A DNA stretch of 64,000 nt from PALSA-612 sp963704335 (GCA_963704335.1 OY969889.1:2542001-2606000); one strand, 5' to 3'; positions 15,815 to 27,620 are shown, counted from the stretch's first letter. Translations and numbers: made by a program. The notes: generated by a model from the sequence alone, not told the origin.

Positions 15815-17233
15815 TCACAGGCCGCCGGCGTAGCCGTCTTTGCGCGGGTCGGAGCCGCCGACGAGGGCGTCGCCGGCGACGAGGATCGCTTGGCCGCCGC
15901 CGAAATAGCCCGCATTGGCTTCCCGCACCGTCTTGAAGCCGAGCTTGCCGAGATCGGCGTCTCGCTCCCAGAGTCCCTCCTCCAGCTTCACGACGTCGCC
16001 GTCCACCATGAACCGCGGGCGCTCGAGAGCCGCCTGCGGATCGAGACCGTCGTCCACGATCGCAGACACCAGCTGGAGGTGAGCCTGCGCCTGGAGGAAG
16101 CCGCCCATGACGCCGAACGGCCCTGCCAGCGCACCGTCTCGCAGCAGCAGGCCCGGGATGATCGTGTGGTAAGGCCGCCTGCCCGGCTCGACCGCGCCCG
16201 ACACCGAGAAGCACGCGCCGCGGTTCTGGAGCGCAACGCCCGTGCCCGGGGCCGTCAGGCCCGAGCCGAAGCCCATGTAGTTCGACTGGATGAACGAGAC
16301 CGCCATCCGGTCCGAATCGACGGCGCAGAGATAGACGGTGCCACCGGCCGGCTCGGCGACGGCCACCTGCGACTCCGCCCGCCTGCGGTCTAGGAAGGCC
16401 GGCTCCAGCAGGTCGCTCACATCCGCCTCGTCGCGAACGCGGGCGAGCGCGTCCTCGAGCGCGAGCTGCGTGCAGCGGATCTGCGAGGGGAGACTCGGCG
16501 AGGAACGCTCGAGTAGTCCGAGGCCCTCCAGCGCCGCCACGCCTTGCGTCGGCGGCGGCAGCTCGAGCACGGTGTGCCCGCGGTACGAGATCGAGAGCGG
16601 CTCGACCCAGCGAGCCTCGTACGCCGCGAGATCCTCCTCCTCGAGCCACGACACCGACGCGATCGCACGCGCGACCTCACCCTCGTAGAACGCCGCAGGC
16701 CCCTCGGCCGCGATGCGCCGCAGCGTCGCCGCGAGCTCGGGTAGACGGACGATCTCGCCCACCTTCGGCGGCGGGAGATACGCATCCGGCACACGCTGGG
16801 CGCGCTGCCAGGAGGCAGCGGTCAACGGAGTGACCGCAAACCCGTTCTCGGCGGCGTCGATCGCATCGGCGAGGCACACGTCGAGACCGAGCTCCCCGTG
16901 ACGCTCGGCGAGCGCGGCCCAGCCAGCGACGACGCCGGGCACGGTGACCGAGCGCGGCCCGTCGACGTCGACCGGAGTCAACGGATCGGCGTTCTTCGGC
17001 GCGGGGCCGGCCGAGTCGAGGCCGTCGGCCTGGCCGTCCTTCCAGACGATGGCGAAGTTGTCGCCGCCGATGCCGTTGCCGGTCGGCTCGGTGACCGCGA
17101 GCACTGCGGCCGCTGCGAGCGCAGCATCGGCAGCGTTACCGCCACGCTCGAGCGCGCGCAGCCCGGCGCGCGTCGCGAGCGGCTGGCTCGTCGCCACCAT
17201 GCCGTTCGCGGCGACGACGGGAGGACGCTTCAT
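15815..17233 (-). CDS. Gamma-glutamyltransferase family protein (Ntn hydrolase)
   Basis: 472 residues from the ATG at 17233, which overlaps the comB stop as ATGA. The N-terminal VAANGMVATSQPLATRAGLRALERGGNAADAALAAAAVLAVTEP and GIGGDNFAIVW are hallmarks of gamma-glutamyltranspeptidases. The self-processing, catalytic Thr is expected in PAGGTVYLCAVDSDRMAVSFIQSNY, and SGLTAPGTGVALQNRG follows. The family cleaves gamma-glutamyl bonds (glutathione) or acylates. There is no signal peptide, and it is shorter than the E. coli enzyme, so a cytoplasmic gamma-glutamyl or acylase role is possible. Confidence 0.87.
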   Translation of the reverse strand: MKRPPVVAANGMVATSQPLATRAGLRALERGGNAADAALAAAAVLAVTEPTGNGIGGDNFAIVWKDGQADGLDSAGPAPKNADPLTPVDVDGPRSVTVPGVVAGWAALAERHGELGLDVCLADAIDAAENGFAVTPLTAASWQRAQRVPDAYLPPPKVGEIVRLPELAATLRRIAAEGPAAFYEGEVARAIASVSWLEEEDLAAYEARWVEPLSISYRGHTVLELPPPTQGVAALEGLGLLERSSPSLPSQIRCTQLALEDALARVRDEADVSDLLEPAFLDRRRAESQVAVAEPAGGTVYLCAVDSDRMAVSFIQSNYMGFGSGLTAPGTGVALQNRGACFSVSGAVEPGRRPYHTIIPGLLLRDGALAGPFGVMGGFLQAQAHLQLVSAIVDDGLDPQAALERPRFMVDGDVVKLEEGLWERDADLGKLGFKTVREANAGYFGGGQAILVAGDALVGGSDPRKDGYAGGL

Positions 17234-17925
17234 AGCGTGACCTCGGCGGCGGTGCCGACCATGCGCGAGAAGCGGGGAACGACGTCGAGCACGCTCTCGC
17301 GCGCGCACCAGACGATGTCCTCGTCGAGGCCGCTCGCGTGCAGATTGCGCGCGCTCTGGGACGCGCCGAGCCCGTCCTCGTTCGTGGCGAAGGTGGCAGC
17401 CAGGCGCATCGCCGCCGCAGCAGAGTCGGTCGGCTCACCACCGAGCGCCGCGGCCATGCGGCCGGCAACGAAGGCGTCGTCCATCGCGAGCTCGTTCAGC
17501 ACGCCCGCGCAGAGCACCGCAACGTCACCCGAGTTGGCCGCCGCCGCCGCCCCGACCACCGCGTCGAGGTTGAGCAGGGAGCCGACCAGCACGAGATCGC
17601 AGCGCGCGGCCGCAGCGAGCAGGAGCCGCGTGCCGTTCGTTGTCGTCAGCACGACGGTCTCCGCAGCGGGCTCGAGGAACTCCCTGGGCGAGTTGCCGAA
17701 GTCGAAGCCGTCGATGCGCACCGTCTCCCGCTCCCCCGCCAGCACAGAACCGCCCTCGGCCGCACCGATCGCCCGCGCGTCGTCGACATCGGAGCAACAC
17801 AGGACGCGCCGATACCCCGCCGCAAGGGCCTGCGTCATCGTGGATGTCGCACGCAATACGTCGATGACGATTCCCACCGGCGCGGACACTTCCTCGGCCG
17901 GCGTGAAGGCGACGTGTACGCGCAT
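17230..17925 (-). CDS. comB: 2-phosphosulfolactate phosphatase family protein
   Basis: 231 residues, the ComB length. IVIDVLRATSTMTQALAAG near the N terminus, LAGERETVRIDGFDFGNSPREF and VVLTTTNGTRLL are the conserved blocks containing the Mg-binding Asp and phosphate-contacting residues. In archaea ComB makes sulfolactate for coenzyme M, but many bacteria without coenzyme M carry it, so the substrate here is uncertain. It forms a coupled pair with the gamma-glutamyltransferase (four-base overlap) and is divergent from the rhomboid gene with 23 bases between starts. Confidence 0.88.
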   Translation of the reverse strand: MRVHVAFTPAEEVSAPVGIVIDVLRATSTMTQALAAGYRRVLCCSDVDDARAIGAAEGGSVLAGERETVRIDGFDFGNSPREFLEPAAETVVLTTTNGTRLLLAAAARCDLVLVGSLLNLDAVVGAAAAANSGDVAVLCAGVLNELAMDDAFVAGRMAAALGGEPTDSAAAAMRLAATFATNEDGLGASQSARNLHASGLDEDIVWCARESVLDVVPRFSRMVGTAAEVTL

Positions 17926-17948
17926 GACCGCCGGTACGCTAACCGCCC

Positions 17949-18791
17949 GTGGCCGAGACGCAGTACTGCTACCGCCACCCCGATCGCGAGACGGGGCTCA
18001 GTTGCTCCGAGTGCGGCCGCCCGATCTGCGTCGACTGCATGAGCACGGCGCCGGTGGGCATCCGCTGTCCCGACCATGCCGCGACGGGACGTCCGCTCGG
18101 CCAGACCGTGAAGGCAGCCCGCCCCAGGTTCGGTGACAGCACGCTGGTGACGAAGGCGCTGATCGCCGTCAACGTCGCCTTTTACCTGATCACGGTTGCT
18201 CAGGGAGCCGGCGTCAACGATCCGGGCGGATCGTTGTTCAGCGACTTCGCGCTCTTCGGTCCCGTCGTTGCGGACGGTGACTGGTGGCGGCTGGTCACTG
18301 CGGCGTTCCTCCACGCCAGCCTGTTGCACATCGCGTTCAACATGCTGGCGTTGTGGTGGATCGGCGGCCCGTTGGAGGCGGCGATCGGCCACTGGCGCTA
18401 CCTCACGATCTACGCCGTGTCCGGCCTCGCCGGGTCGGCAGGAGCGCTGCTCGCAGAGCCCAATGCCGTGACCGTCGGAGCCTCCGGTGCGATCTTCGGT
18501 CTGTTGGGAGCCATGGTCGTCGTGCAGTGGCAGACGACGGGATCGATCGCGGGGCCGGCGACGACACTGATCCTGATCAACTTCGCCATCACGTTCGCCG
18601 TGCCGAACATCTCGTGGGGCGGGCACCTCGGCGGGCTCGTCGGGGGCGCGCTGGCGACGCTCGCGCTGACTCACTTCGGAACCCGCCACGTCGCCTACGC
18701 GCGCATCACTCCGGTGGCGGTCATCTCATTGATCGCGATCATGATCGGCAGCGTCTTGCTCGCCTACTGGCGCGTCCGCGGCCTCGCGTAG
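17949..18791 (+). CDS. Rhomboid family intramembrane serine protease with N-terminal zinc finger
   Basis: 280 residues. The first 45 form a B-box-like Cys/His cluster (CYRHPDRETGLSCSECGRPICVDC then CPDHA), common on actinobacterial rhomboids. Six or more membrane segments follow. Motifs: GDWWRLVTAAFLHASLLHIAFNMLALW, the catalytic Ser in TVGASGAIFGLLG and the catalytic His in SWGGHLGGLVGG. It cleaves membrane proteins within the bilayer; the substrate is unknown. The start is GTG. Its last 66 bases overlap the convergent ClC gene. Confidence 0.92.
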   Translation: MAETQYCYRHPDRETGLSCSECGRPICVDCMSTAPVGIRCPDHAATGRPLGQTVKAARPRFGDSTLVTKALIAVNVAFYLITVAQGAGVNDPGGSLFSDFALFGPVVADGDWWRLVTAAFLHASLLHIAFNMLALWWIGGPLEAAIGHWRYLTIYAVSGLAGSAGALLAEPNAVTVGASGAIFGLLGAMVVVQWQTTGSIAGPATTLILINFAITFAVPNISWGGHLGGLVGGALATLALTHFGTRHVAYARITPVAVISLIAIMIGSVLLAYWRVRGLA

Positions 18792-20051
18792 CCGGTCCTC
18801 CGGGTTCGGGAGGGCAACGGCGACGAGCCAGGCCGTGGCCGCCGCGAACACCGCAATCGGCGTCACGTCATAGGCAGACGAGCCCAGCAGGAGCGTCGCC
18901 AACAGTACGCCGGTGAACGGCGCGCGCAGGACAGCCGCTGTCCCCGCGGCCAGGCCGATCGCCACGGCCGGCGTGGTGCCGAGGCCCGGTAGAGCGTCCG
19001 CGGCCACCATGCCCAGGGCCACACCGATCGCCAGTGCCGGGAACACTGGCCCTCCACGGAAGCCGGCACCGAGCGAGAGCGCGTAGGCGAGCCCCTTCGC
19101 CACCACGAGGAGCAGCAGCACCGAGGCGGAGCCTTCGGCGATGACGTCCGGCATCTCTGACTGCCCCGAGAAAAGGACGAGGTCGACGGGCCGGTCGGCA
19201 ACAGCGCGGAACGTCACTGCGATCACACCGACCAGGGCGCCCGCGACCACGAGCGCGAGCACAGGACGCGGTTTCGTCCGAGCAGCAACCTCGTGCGCAA
19301 GATGCCGTATGCCGACGACGACGCCGGCAATCACCACGGACAGGGCGATGCCCCACGCCAGATCGGCGACTCGCACGCTGTCGTAGGCGGGCAGTGAAGG
19401 TAGCGCCAGGTCTTGCTGGTGCAGACCCCGCCAGTCGCCGACGCCCGTGAAGACGAGCGCTCCCGTCGCGGCGGCGACAAAGCCCGGCAGGAGAGCGCGC
19501 ACCATCGACGCCGCGGGAATCGCACCGCTCATGGCAACGAGCTCGAGCAACATGACCGACGCCGCGAGCGGGCCTCCGAACAGCGCCGCGATGGCCGCAA
19601 AGGCTCCGGCCAGCACGAGCAGTTGTGCCTCCGTCTGCTCGAGGCGCACGAACCGCACCGCGATCACTCCCATGCCGAGCCCGAGTGCGATGAGCGGCGC
19701 CTCCGGCCCCAGCACCAGCCCGAGGCCGAGGGTCGCCAGGCCCGCGAGCAGGATGCCGGGCAGCTCGATGGGCTGAATCGGCGCCGTCGAGATCCCCTCG
19801 AGCGGCGAGTGGCCGCCGTGGCCCGGGAGGCGCAGGCACAACGCCACGAGCACTCCGGCAAACGCCGGCACGAGGATCACGTACCACCAGGCAGGCTCGC
19901 TCCAGTCCAGCCAGTGCGGGACGACCTCCCAGACGAAGTGGATGACGTCGTGGATCGCCGTCTGGAAGAGCACGGCCGCGACCGCGACCGGGAACCCGAG
20001 GAGAGCCGCTAGGGCGAGAGTGCGAAGGTACGTCCAGGCACGTTTGTCCAC
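18726..20051 (-). CDS. ClC family chloride channel/antiporter
   Basis: 441 residues with about ten or more hydrophobic segments and no C-terminal CBS domains. GLVLGPEAPLIALGLGMG matches the GxEGP ion-pathway motif and keeps the gating Glu; PGHGGHSPLEG lies in the first selectivity region, and GAGFRGGPVFPALAIGVALG is the third conserved motif. The GTG start directly follows the stop of the upstream membrane gene. The 3' end overlaps the rhomboid gene on the other strand. The gating Glu suggests H+/Cl- exchange or fluoride/chloride transport; the ion is not predictable from sequence alone. Confidence 0.9.
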   Translation of the reverse strand: MDKRAWTYLRTLALAALLGFPVAVAAVLFQTAIHDVIHFVWEVVPHWLDWSEPAWWYVILVPAFAGVLVALCLRLPGHGGHSPLEGISTAPIQPIELPGILLAGLATLGLGLVLGPEAPLIALGLGMGVIAVRFVRLEQTEAQLLVLAGAFAAIAALFGGPLAASVMLLELVAMSGAIPAASMVRALLPGFVAAATGALVFTGVGDWRGLHQQDLALPSLPAYDSVRVADLAWGIALSVVIAGVVVGIRHLAHEVAARTKPRPVLALVVAGALVGVIAVTFRAVADRPVDLVLFSGQSEMPDVIAEGSASVLLLLVVAKGLAYALSLGAGFRGGPVFPALAIGVALGMVAADALPGLGTTPAVAIGLAAGTAAVLRAPFTGVLLATLLLGSSAYDVTPIAVFAAATAWLVAVALPNPEDRLREAADAPVGEQDAADHDRDQ

Positions 20052-20579
20052 CTACGGCTCGGGAGGCCGTTCCGGCGTGTGCAGCGCAGTCCGGGCACGA
20101 CGCCGTGAGGACAGCAGGTACCAGACGAAGCCGATGGCAGCCAGGGCGAGCAGGACTCCTCCCAGCGTCGCGCCGCGAAAGCCCGGCGCCTCGACGTCGA
20201 GCGTCCGGTCCCCGGCGTGCGCCCCGCTGCCCGGGCCTAGCACGATGCCAAGTGTCATGAGGTTCGGCAGCGCGAGCAATCCGGCGCCGACCAGGATCCA
20301 CAGCCACATGCGCCCCGAGCGCCGCCGCCGGATGCCCCACACGATCAGCAGCAGCGGCAGCACAGTGAAGACGAACCCGTAGAAGAGCCCCAGCATGATG
20401 CCGCCGGCGAAGCTCTCGTTCGCCTGGTCGCCTACTCGCTGCGCCCACCAGCGGGGGATGAACGCCGCTCCGATGAGGAGCCCCAGCAGGATTGCGGCGG
20501 TAATTCCACCCCAGACCTTCAGGCGGCGCGACCAGTTCGGGTCGTTCGCGGTCCGAGGTGGAGGCGCGGTCTCGCTCAT
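20052..20579 (-). CDS. Four-segment membrane protein of unknown function
   Basis: 175 residues. The N-terminal stretch is soluble and Pro-rich (MSETAPPPRTANDPNWSRRLKVW). Hydrophobic segments follow at about 23-41, 61-83, 92-113 and 138-157, with a basic loop (RRRRSGRM) and a short C-terminal tail. It is immediately followed by the ClC gene without a gap, so the two are probably co-translated. I recognise no family. Confidence 0.6.
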   Translation of the reverse strand: MSETAPPPRTANDPNWSRRLKVWGGITAAILLGLLIGAAFIPRWWAQRVGDQANESFAGGIMLGLFYGFVFTVLPLLLIVWGIRRRRSGRMWLWILVGAGLLALPNLMTLGIVLGPGSGAHAGDRTLDVEAPGFRGATLGGVLLALAAIGFVWYLLSSRRRARTALHTPERPPEP

Positions 20580-20630
20580 CGCGCGATTATCTCAACCGCA
20601 AGTCGCCTACGAAGACAACCCCGCGCCCGA

Positions 20631-21644
20631 TCAGGGTTTCCGGCGGGCGACGTACGTGTTCGGCGCCTTCACTACGACGTTCTCCTTCGTGACGAGGTCC
20701 CGGACCAGCAGGGAGCCCGTCCGGGCCTGGACAACGCTGCGGTCGCAGTAGTCGGTGGTCAGCCACCAGCGACCCTTGCTCACCGACGCGAAGCGCCCTC
20801 TGACGCGGAAGCTCCCCTTGCCGTTTGCCCAGAGGCGGCGTGCCGGCTTGCCGCACGCCTCGAGATTGCCGCGTGTGAGCCGCAGCTCGACCACGCGTCC
20901 GATCCGGACGAGCCTGACGATGCTCGGCACGCCGTCCCTCTGGCCGGAGATCGTGAGCTTGCCCTGCCTGCCGTCCGTGAGCGCCACTCCCCGGCCGTTG
21001 GACACGTCCACCACGGTGCCGAACGGAAGAGGCTGGCCCGGCACGATGCGGGAGAACCGACTCTGGCCGGGAAGCTTGATCCTGCCCGGCGGATAGCCGG
21101 CGGCCGGCCCACCTGTCGGCGTCCCCTTCGGTGGCGGCGGAGGACGCGGTGCCGCGGGGCAGTCGGCAATGGTCTGCGCAGTCGCCTTCACCTGCGACGG
21201 CGTGGCGATGACATTGGTGATGTCGCCGGTCGTCTCCCACTGCGCCGTCAGCACGGGCGGTGCTCCAGGCGTAAACCGCAGCAAGAAGTCGATCCTGGCG
21301 ATCTCGGCTCCACCGGCTCCGGACCAACGATCGCCTGTGATTGTCGCCGGATTCGCAGCGGAGAACGTCACAGTGCTCAGCGTCGGCGCGAGATCGGTCG
21401 GCCCTCCCGATCGGCGACCGACGAACGTCCATTCATTGTCGAACGCGTCACCGCATACCTCGCCCTCGAGATCAACGGTTACTCGATGGCGCGTGTCGGG
21501 AGACGGGGGCGAGTCGTAGCTGAACTGGATGCTTGCGACGTAGCCCGGGCCTGCAGCAGGCGCCGCAGAGTCACTCCGCGCGGTCGACGCGCCGAGCAGC
21601 GCCACCAGGCACACCGCGAGCGTGGATGCGCCGCGGGCGATCAC
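20631..21644 (-). CDS. Exported protein sharing a C-terminal domain with its neighbour
   Basis: 337 residues. A signal peptide (MIARGASTLAVCLVALLGAS) is followed by a beta-rich middle part with two Cys (EVCGDAF, IADCPAA) and a Pro/Gly linker (PRPPPPPKGTPTGG). The last about 150 residues (FGTVVDVSNGRGVALTDGRQ ... RGRFASVSKGRWWLTTDYCDR ... VVVKAPNTYVARRKP) closely match the C terminus of the next upstream gene. Related WLTTDxCDRT...RV.VRD modules are, as I recall, common in exported Thermoleophilia proteins. A cell-surface role is inferred; the function is unknown. Confidence 0.65.
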   Translation of the reverse strand: MIARGASTLAVCLVALLGASTARSDSAAPAAGPGYVASIQFSYDSPPSPDTRHRVTVDLEGEVCGDAFDNEWTFVGRRSGGPTDLAPTLSTVTFSAANPATITGDRWSGAGGAEIARIDFLLRFTPGAPPVLTAQWETTGDITNVIATPSQVKATAQTIADCPAAPRPPPPPKGTPTGGPAAGYPPGRIKLPGQSRFSRIVPGQPLPFGTVVDVSNGRGVALTDGRQGKLTISGQRDGVPSIVRLVRIGRVVELRLTRGNLEACGKPARRLWANGKGSFRVRGRFASVSKGRWWLTTDYCDRSVVQARTGSLLVRDLVTKENVVVKAPNTYVARRKP

Positions 21645-21651
21645 CTGTCGA

Positions 21652-24440
21652 TCAGGGCTTCGGTCGTGCCGTGTAGCTCTTCGGCGCCTTGACGACCCTG
21701 TACTTCTTGGTGCCGAGGTTCTGCGCCGTCACGGAGCCCTGGGTCACTCGCACGAGCGTGTACTTGCAGAAGTCCGCGGTCAGCCACCACGTCCCGCGAA
21801 CCGTCGCCGCAGCGTAGCGGCCCTTCGTCCGGAACTTGCCCTTCCCCTTGCCCCACAAACGACGTACCGGCTTCCCGTTCGCCTGCGCCACGGACGCGAT
21901 TCTCCGCGTGCCGCACGCCTTGAAGTTGCCACCCGTCAGACGAAGCTCGATCACGCCCTTCACGGTCACGACCACGAACTTGCTCGGTACGCCGTCCTTC
22001 TGGCCGTACAAGAGCATCTCGTTGCCGTTGCGGTCGGTGATCGTCACGCCGCGCCCGTTTGAGACGTCGACGATCGTCCCGTTCGGCAGCGCCTGGTCAG
22101 AGGTCGGCCGGAACGTCGAGTTGCGGTTCGGGAACTTCACCGTGCCCGGCTCGCGCCCGGCGCCCGGCGGGCCGATCTGCGCCTGCTGCGTCGGCGCAGG
22201 TGGCGGTGGCGGCGGAGGAGGCGGTGGCGGCGGGGCGGCGGTGGTGGGGGTGGCGGTGGCGGCGGTGGTGGTGGCGGTGGCGGCGGTGGTGGAGGTGGCG
22301 GGGGCGGAGGCGGCGGTGGCGGAGGAGGCGGTGGCGGAGGCGGCGGCGGTTGCTGCACGGCGTTCTGGAAGACGCAGGTGATCGTCTCCCCTGCACCGAG
22401 CGTGACCGTCACGCTCGACCCGTCGATCACGGGGAACGAGCCGCCGCAGTCGATGCTCTCGAGCGCCCAGCCCGGAGGTACTAGCTCCGAGATCGTGTAC
22501 GTGCCCGGGGAAAGTGGGCCCGAGTCGTTCTGCTGGCCGTCGGAAAGCGCGAACGCCGGCCCGTACGTCGTGGTGAAGCCGAACTGCTGAGCGTCGCCGT
22601 CGGGGGTCGTCTGCTTCTCGATGACGATGTTGCCGGTGCCTTCGCCACCGCCGACAAACGTGTTGACGAACGTGCAGGTCACGGTCTCGCCGGCGCCCAG
22701 GCCGATGGCCGACGGGTCGCTGCCATCGCTGCACGTTGCGCTCGTCAGCTCCCAGTCGTCAGGCACCGTCTCCGACACGGAGTAGGTGCCGGGCTCGAGG
22801 TCTCCCGAAGCGTTCGACTCGCCGTCAGAGAGCAAGAACGGCTCGCTGTAGTCGGTCGTAAACTCGAACTCCTGTGTATCGCCGTCGGGAAGCGTCTGCT
22901 TCTCGACGACGATGCTGCCCGTCTGCACGAGCTGCGTGTTCAGGAACGTGCAGGTGACCGTCTCGCCGGCAGCGAGTGCGATGGCGGATACGGGACTGCC
23001 GTCGCTACACGTCGCGCTCGTCAGGTCCCAGCCGGCCGGCTCCGTCTCCGAGACGGAGTAGGTGCCCGGGTCGAGGGCGCCGGAATCGTTCGACTCGCCG
23101 TCGGAGAGCGAGAAGCCGTCGCTGTAGTCCGTCGTGAACGAGAACTCCTGCGGATCCCCGTCCGGGTCCGTCTGCTTGACGACGACGATGTTGCCCGTCT
23201 CGGGCTCGGTTTCCTCGACCGTCACCGGCGCGTCCGGCCCGGTCGGTGTGACAGAGACACCGTCGCCTTGGGCGCTCGCGTTGTTGAAGTACTCACCGGG
23301 CGTTTCCGACGCCGTCGCAGAGAAGCTGAGGGCGACCGCACTGTCCGCCGGAACAGTGAACGGACCTTCCCAGGTGCCGTTACCGTCCGGATCGGAGGTC
23401 GTGATGCCTGTCGTCGAGCCGGGCACGTACGTGAACCCGCTCGGCAGCGTGTCGGTGATCGTGCTGAGAACGGCGTCCGTAGTGCCCACGTTGGTGATCT
23501 CGATCGTGTACGTGACCTCGTCGCCCGGCCCAACCGTGGAGTCGTCGACCGACTTATCCATCGAGACGGCGGTCGCGCCGGGCTCACAGCCACCGGGACC
23601 GGTCGTCCCCAACACGAGCGCGTCGACGAAGACCGCCGAGTCGAGGATGTGGTCACCTTGGTCGAAGATCGAGAGGTAGAGCTGGTGCTCCCCCGGCTCG
23701 TCGATCGGCGTCGACGCTGAGAGCGACGGGGTCGCACCGTCGTATGTCGTGCCGACAGACTCGTCCGCCGACATGCTGGCGGTGTTGACGCTGATCACAT
23801 TGCCGGCGGCGTCGAACGCGAAGTTGTCCGGGGCGACGATGTCCGAGTCGACGGTCGTCCAGGGTTCGTCTGGGTCGAGCTCGGCGACGAACGCATCGTT
23901 GACGGTGCCGCCAACGAACTCCGGGAACTCCTCGGAGAGGAAGCGGAAGTCGATCGTCAGGCAGTTGGCGACGGCCGGAACGTCGAGATCGACCCGAAGG
24001 ATCGTGACATCGAAATCGGTATTTCCGCGGATGTTGGGCCCGCCGATGTCTTCACCGGAGCCCGTGGAGGTGTTGAGATCGTCGGCGAGCTCCGCGTTCC
24101 CGGATGTCATGATCGCGTAGGTCGAGCCGTCGGTCGGAAAGCCTCCGAGGCTACTGTCCCCAATGCCGTTCGGCGTGCCCAACGGCGGCGGCGTACCCTC
24201 CTCGAAGGCGGCGCCCGTGACGAGGTCGGGATCAGAGGTGATCGCGGCCGCGAGCGCACCGGCGTCCGCCGTCGGCGTGATCGCCTGGATCCCCGGCGCC
24301 TGCGGCGCGGCAGGGCCAGGATCGCGCGCAGCCGCCGCTCCCGTGAGCAGCAGGGCGCTTACCGCAGCAAGCGCAATGAACGTCCGCAGTAGTACTCGGT
24401 TGATCGTGGGCCTCCCCGTTGCCGCGCCGCGAGGATACAC
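21652..24440 (-). CDS. Large exported surface protein with DUF11, three SpaA-like repeats and a poly-proline tract (frame broken)
   Basis: Signal peptide at about 12-38, then a choice-of-anchor-L-like domain (about 60-285, SLGGFPTDGSTYAIMTSG), a DUF11-type domain (about 290-405), three tandem prealbumin/SpaA-like repeats starting near 417, 509 and 604 (each VxKQTxPDGD...GTYSxSE...CTFxN), and then about 40 prolines. At the GGGG run 22232-22235 the frame breaks: going on unchanged gives RRHRLLRRHRH and a stop at 22137. A -1 shift gives 12 more Pro, then PTQQAQIGPPGAG and the C-terminal domain shared with the next gene (YGQKDGVPSKF ... ADFCKYTLVRV), ending at 21652. Restored length is about 929 residues. 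The break may be an assembly error, phase variation or ribosomal slippage. A GC-rich stretch with a T6 run precedes the gene. Confidence 0.72.
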
Positions 24441-24463
24441 GACGTAAAAAAGCCCGCCAAACG

Positions 24464-27061
<2,598 letters not shown>

Positions 27062-27084
27062 GCCGGGATCTTCCCACAGTCGCG

Positions 27085-27109
27085 GTTTTGCGACCGGTCA
27101 CGTGGGTAT
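27085..27109 (+). promoter_or_regulatory. Sigma-B/sigma-F-like promoter of the PRC-barrel gene
   Basis: GTTT at 27085-27088 and GGGTAT at 27104-27109 are separated by 15 bases. This matches the general-stress sigma consensus GTTT-N13/17-GGGTAT (sigma-B of Bacillus, sigma-F of mycobacteria). It lies 36 bases before the ATG of the PRC-barrel gene. Confidence 0.55.
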
Positions 27110-27145
27110 GGCAACAGGAACGGGAAACACGAGAGAGGAGACACG

Positions 27146-27562
27146 ATGCAGCAGTCCACGCAGACGTCCACGCAGACAGTGAGCCCCGAGCTCTGGACAT
27201 ACGGCGAGCACGTCCGCACCGGCGGCGATCTCTCCGGCTATCACGTCGAGGCGAGCGATGGTGGCGTCGGCAAGGTCGACGATGCGACGTACGACGACGG
27301 CTCCAGCTTCCTCGTGGTCGACACCGGCCCGTGGATCTTCGGCAAGAAGGTCATGCTTCCGGCCGGGATCGTCGAGACGGTCGACCATGACGAGCAGAGC
27401 GTGTTCGTCACTCGGACGAAGGAAGAGATCAAGAACGCGCCCGAGTACCAGGACGGGTACTTCTCGAGCGACGGCTATCGATCCGATCTGGCGCTGTACT
27501 ACGGCGCGCTCGGCGTGGGTGTTGGTCCGACTCCCGGGAACGGCGGCACCCCGACGGTCTAA
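27146..27562 (+). CDS. PRC-barrel domain protein, probably stress-induced
   Basis: 138 residues, soluble. After a Gln/Thr-rich N terminus (MQQSTQTSTQTVSPELW), the sequence GGDLSGYHVEASDGGVGKVDDATYDDGSSFLVVDTGPWIFGKKVMLPAGIVETVDHDEQSVFVTRT is a clear PRC-barrel, the fold seen in photosynthetic reaction centre H subunits and RimM and in many actinobacterial stress proteins. KEEIKNAPEY continues the pattern and a Gly-rich tail follows. A purine-rich ribosome site (GAGAGGAG) precedes the ATG. The sigma-B-like promoter and long terminator hairpin suggest a single-gene, stress-controlled transcript. Confidence 0.82.
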   Translation: MQQSTQTSTQTVSPELWTYGEHVRTGGDLSGYHVEASDGGVGKVDDATYDDGSSFLVVDTGPWIFGKKVMLPAGIVETVDHDEQSVFVTRTKEEIKNAPEYQDGYFSSDGYRSDLALYYGALGVGVGPTPGNGGTPTV

Positions 27563-27572
27563 GTCAAGCGAT

Positions 27573-27620
27573 GCGCGCCGCCGGCGGTCAGGCCTCCGCG
27601 GCCGACCGCCTGCGGCGCGC
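27573..27620. terminator. Long hairpin after the PRC-barrel gene
   Basis: 27573-27589 and 27604-27620 form a 17-base-pair stem with one mismatch around a 14-base loop, followed by TTT on the plus strand. It begins 11 bases after the PRC stop and covers the last codons of the convergent small membrane gene, so it may stop transcription from both sides. Confidence 0.7.

Noticed and set aside
22199..22350. GGN/CCN repeat considered as a CRISPR or minisatellite array
   Set aside because: Units are three bases, without spacers, and translate as poly-proline in the coding frame. It is a coding microsatellite.
24440..24463. Rho-independent terminator between ppdK and the surface protein gene
   Set aside because: There is a GC-rich stretch followed by T6 on the minus strand, but I could not find a convincing stem, so it is only mentioned under the surface-protein gene.
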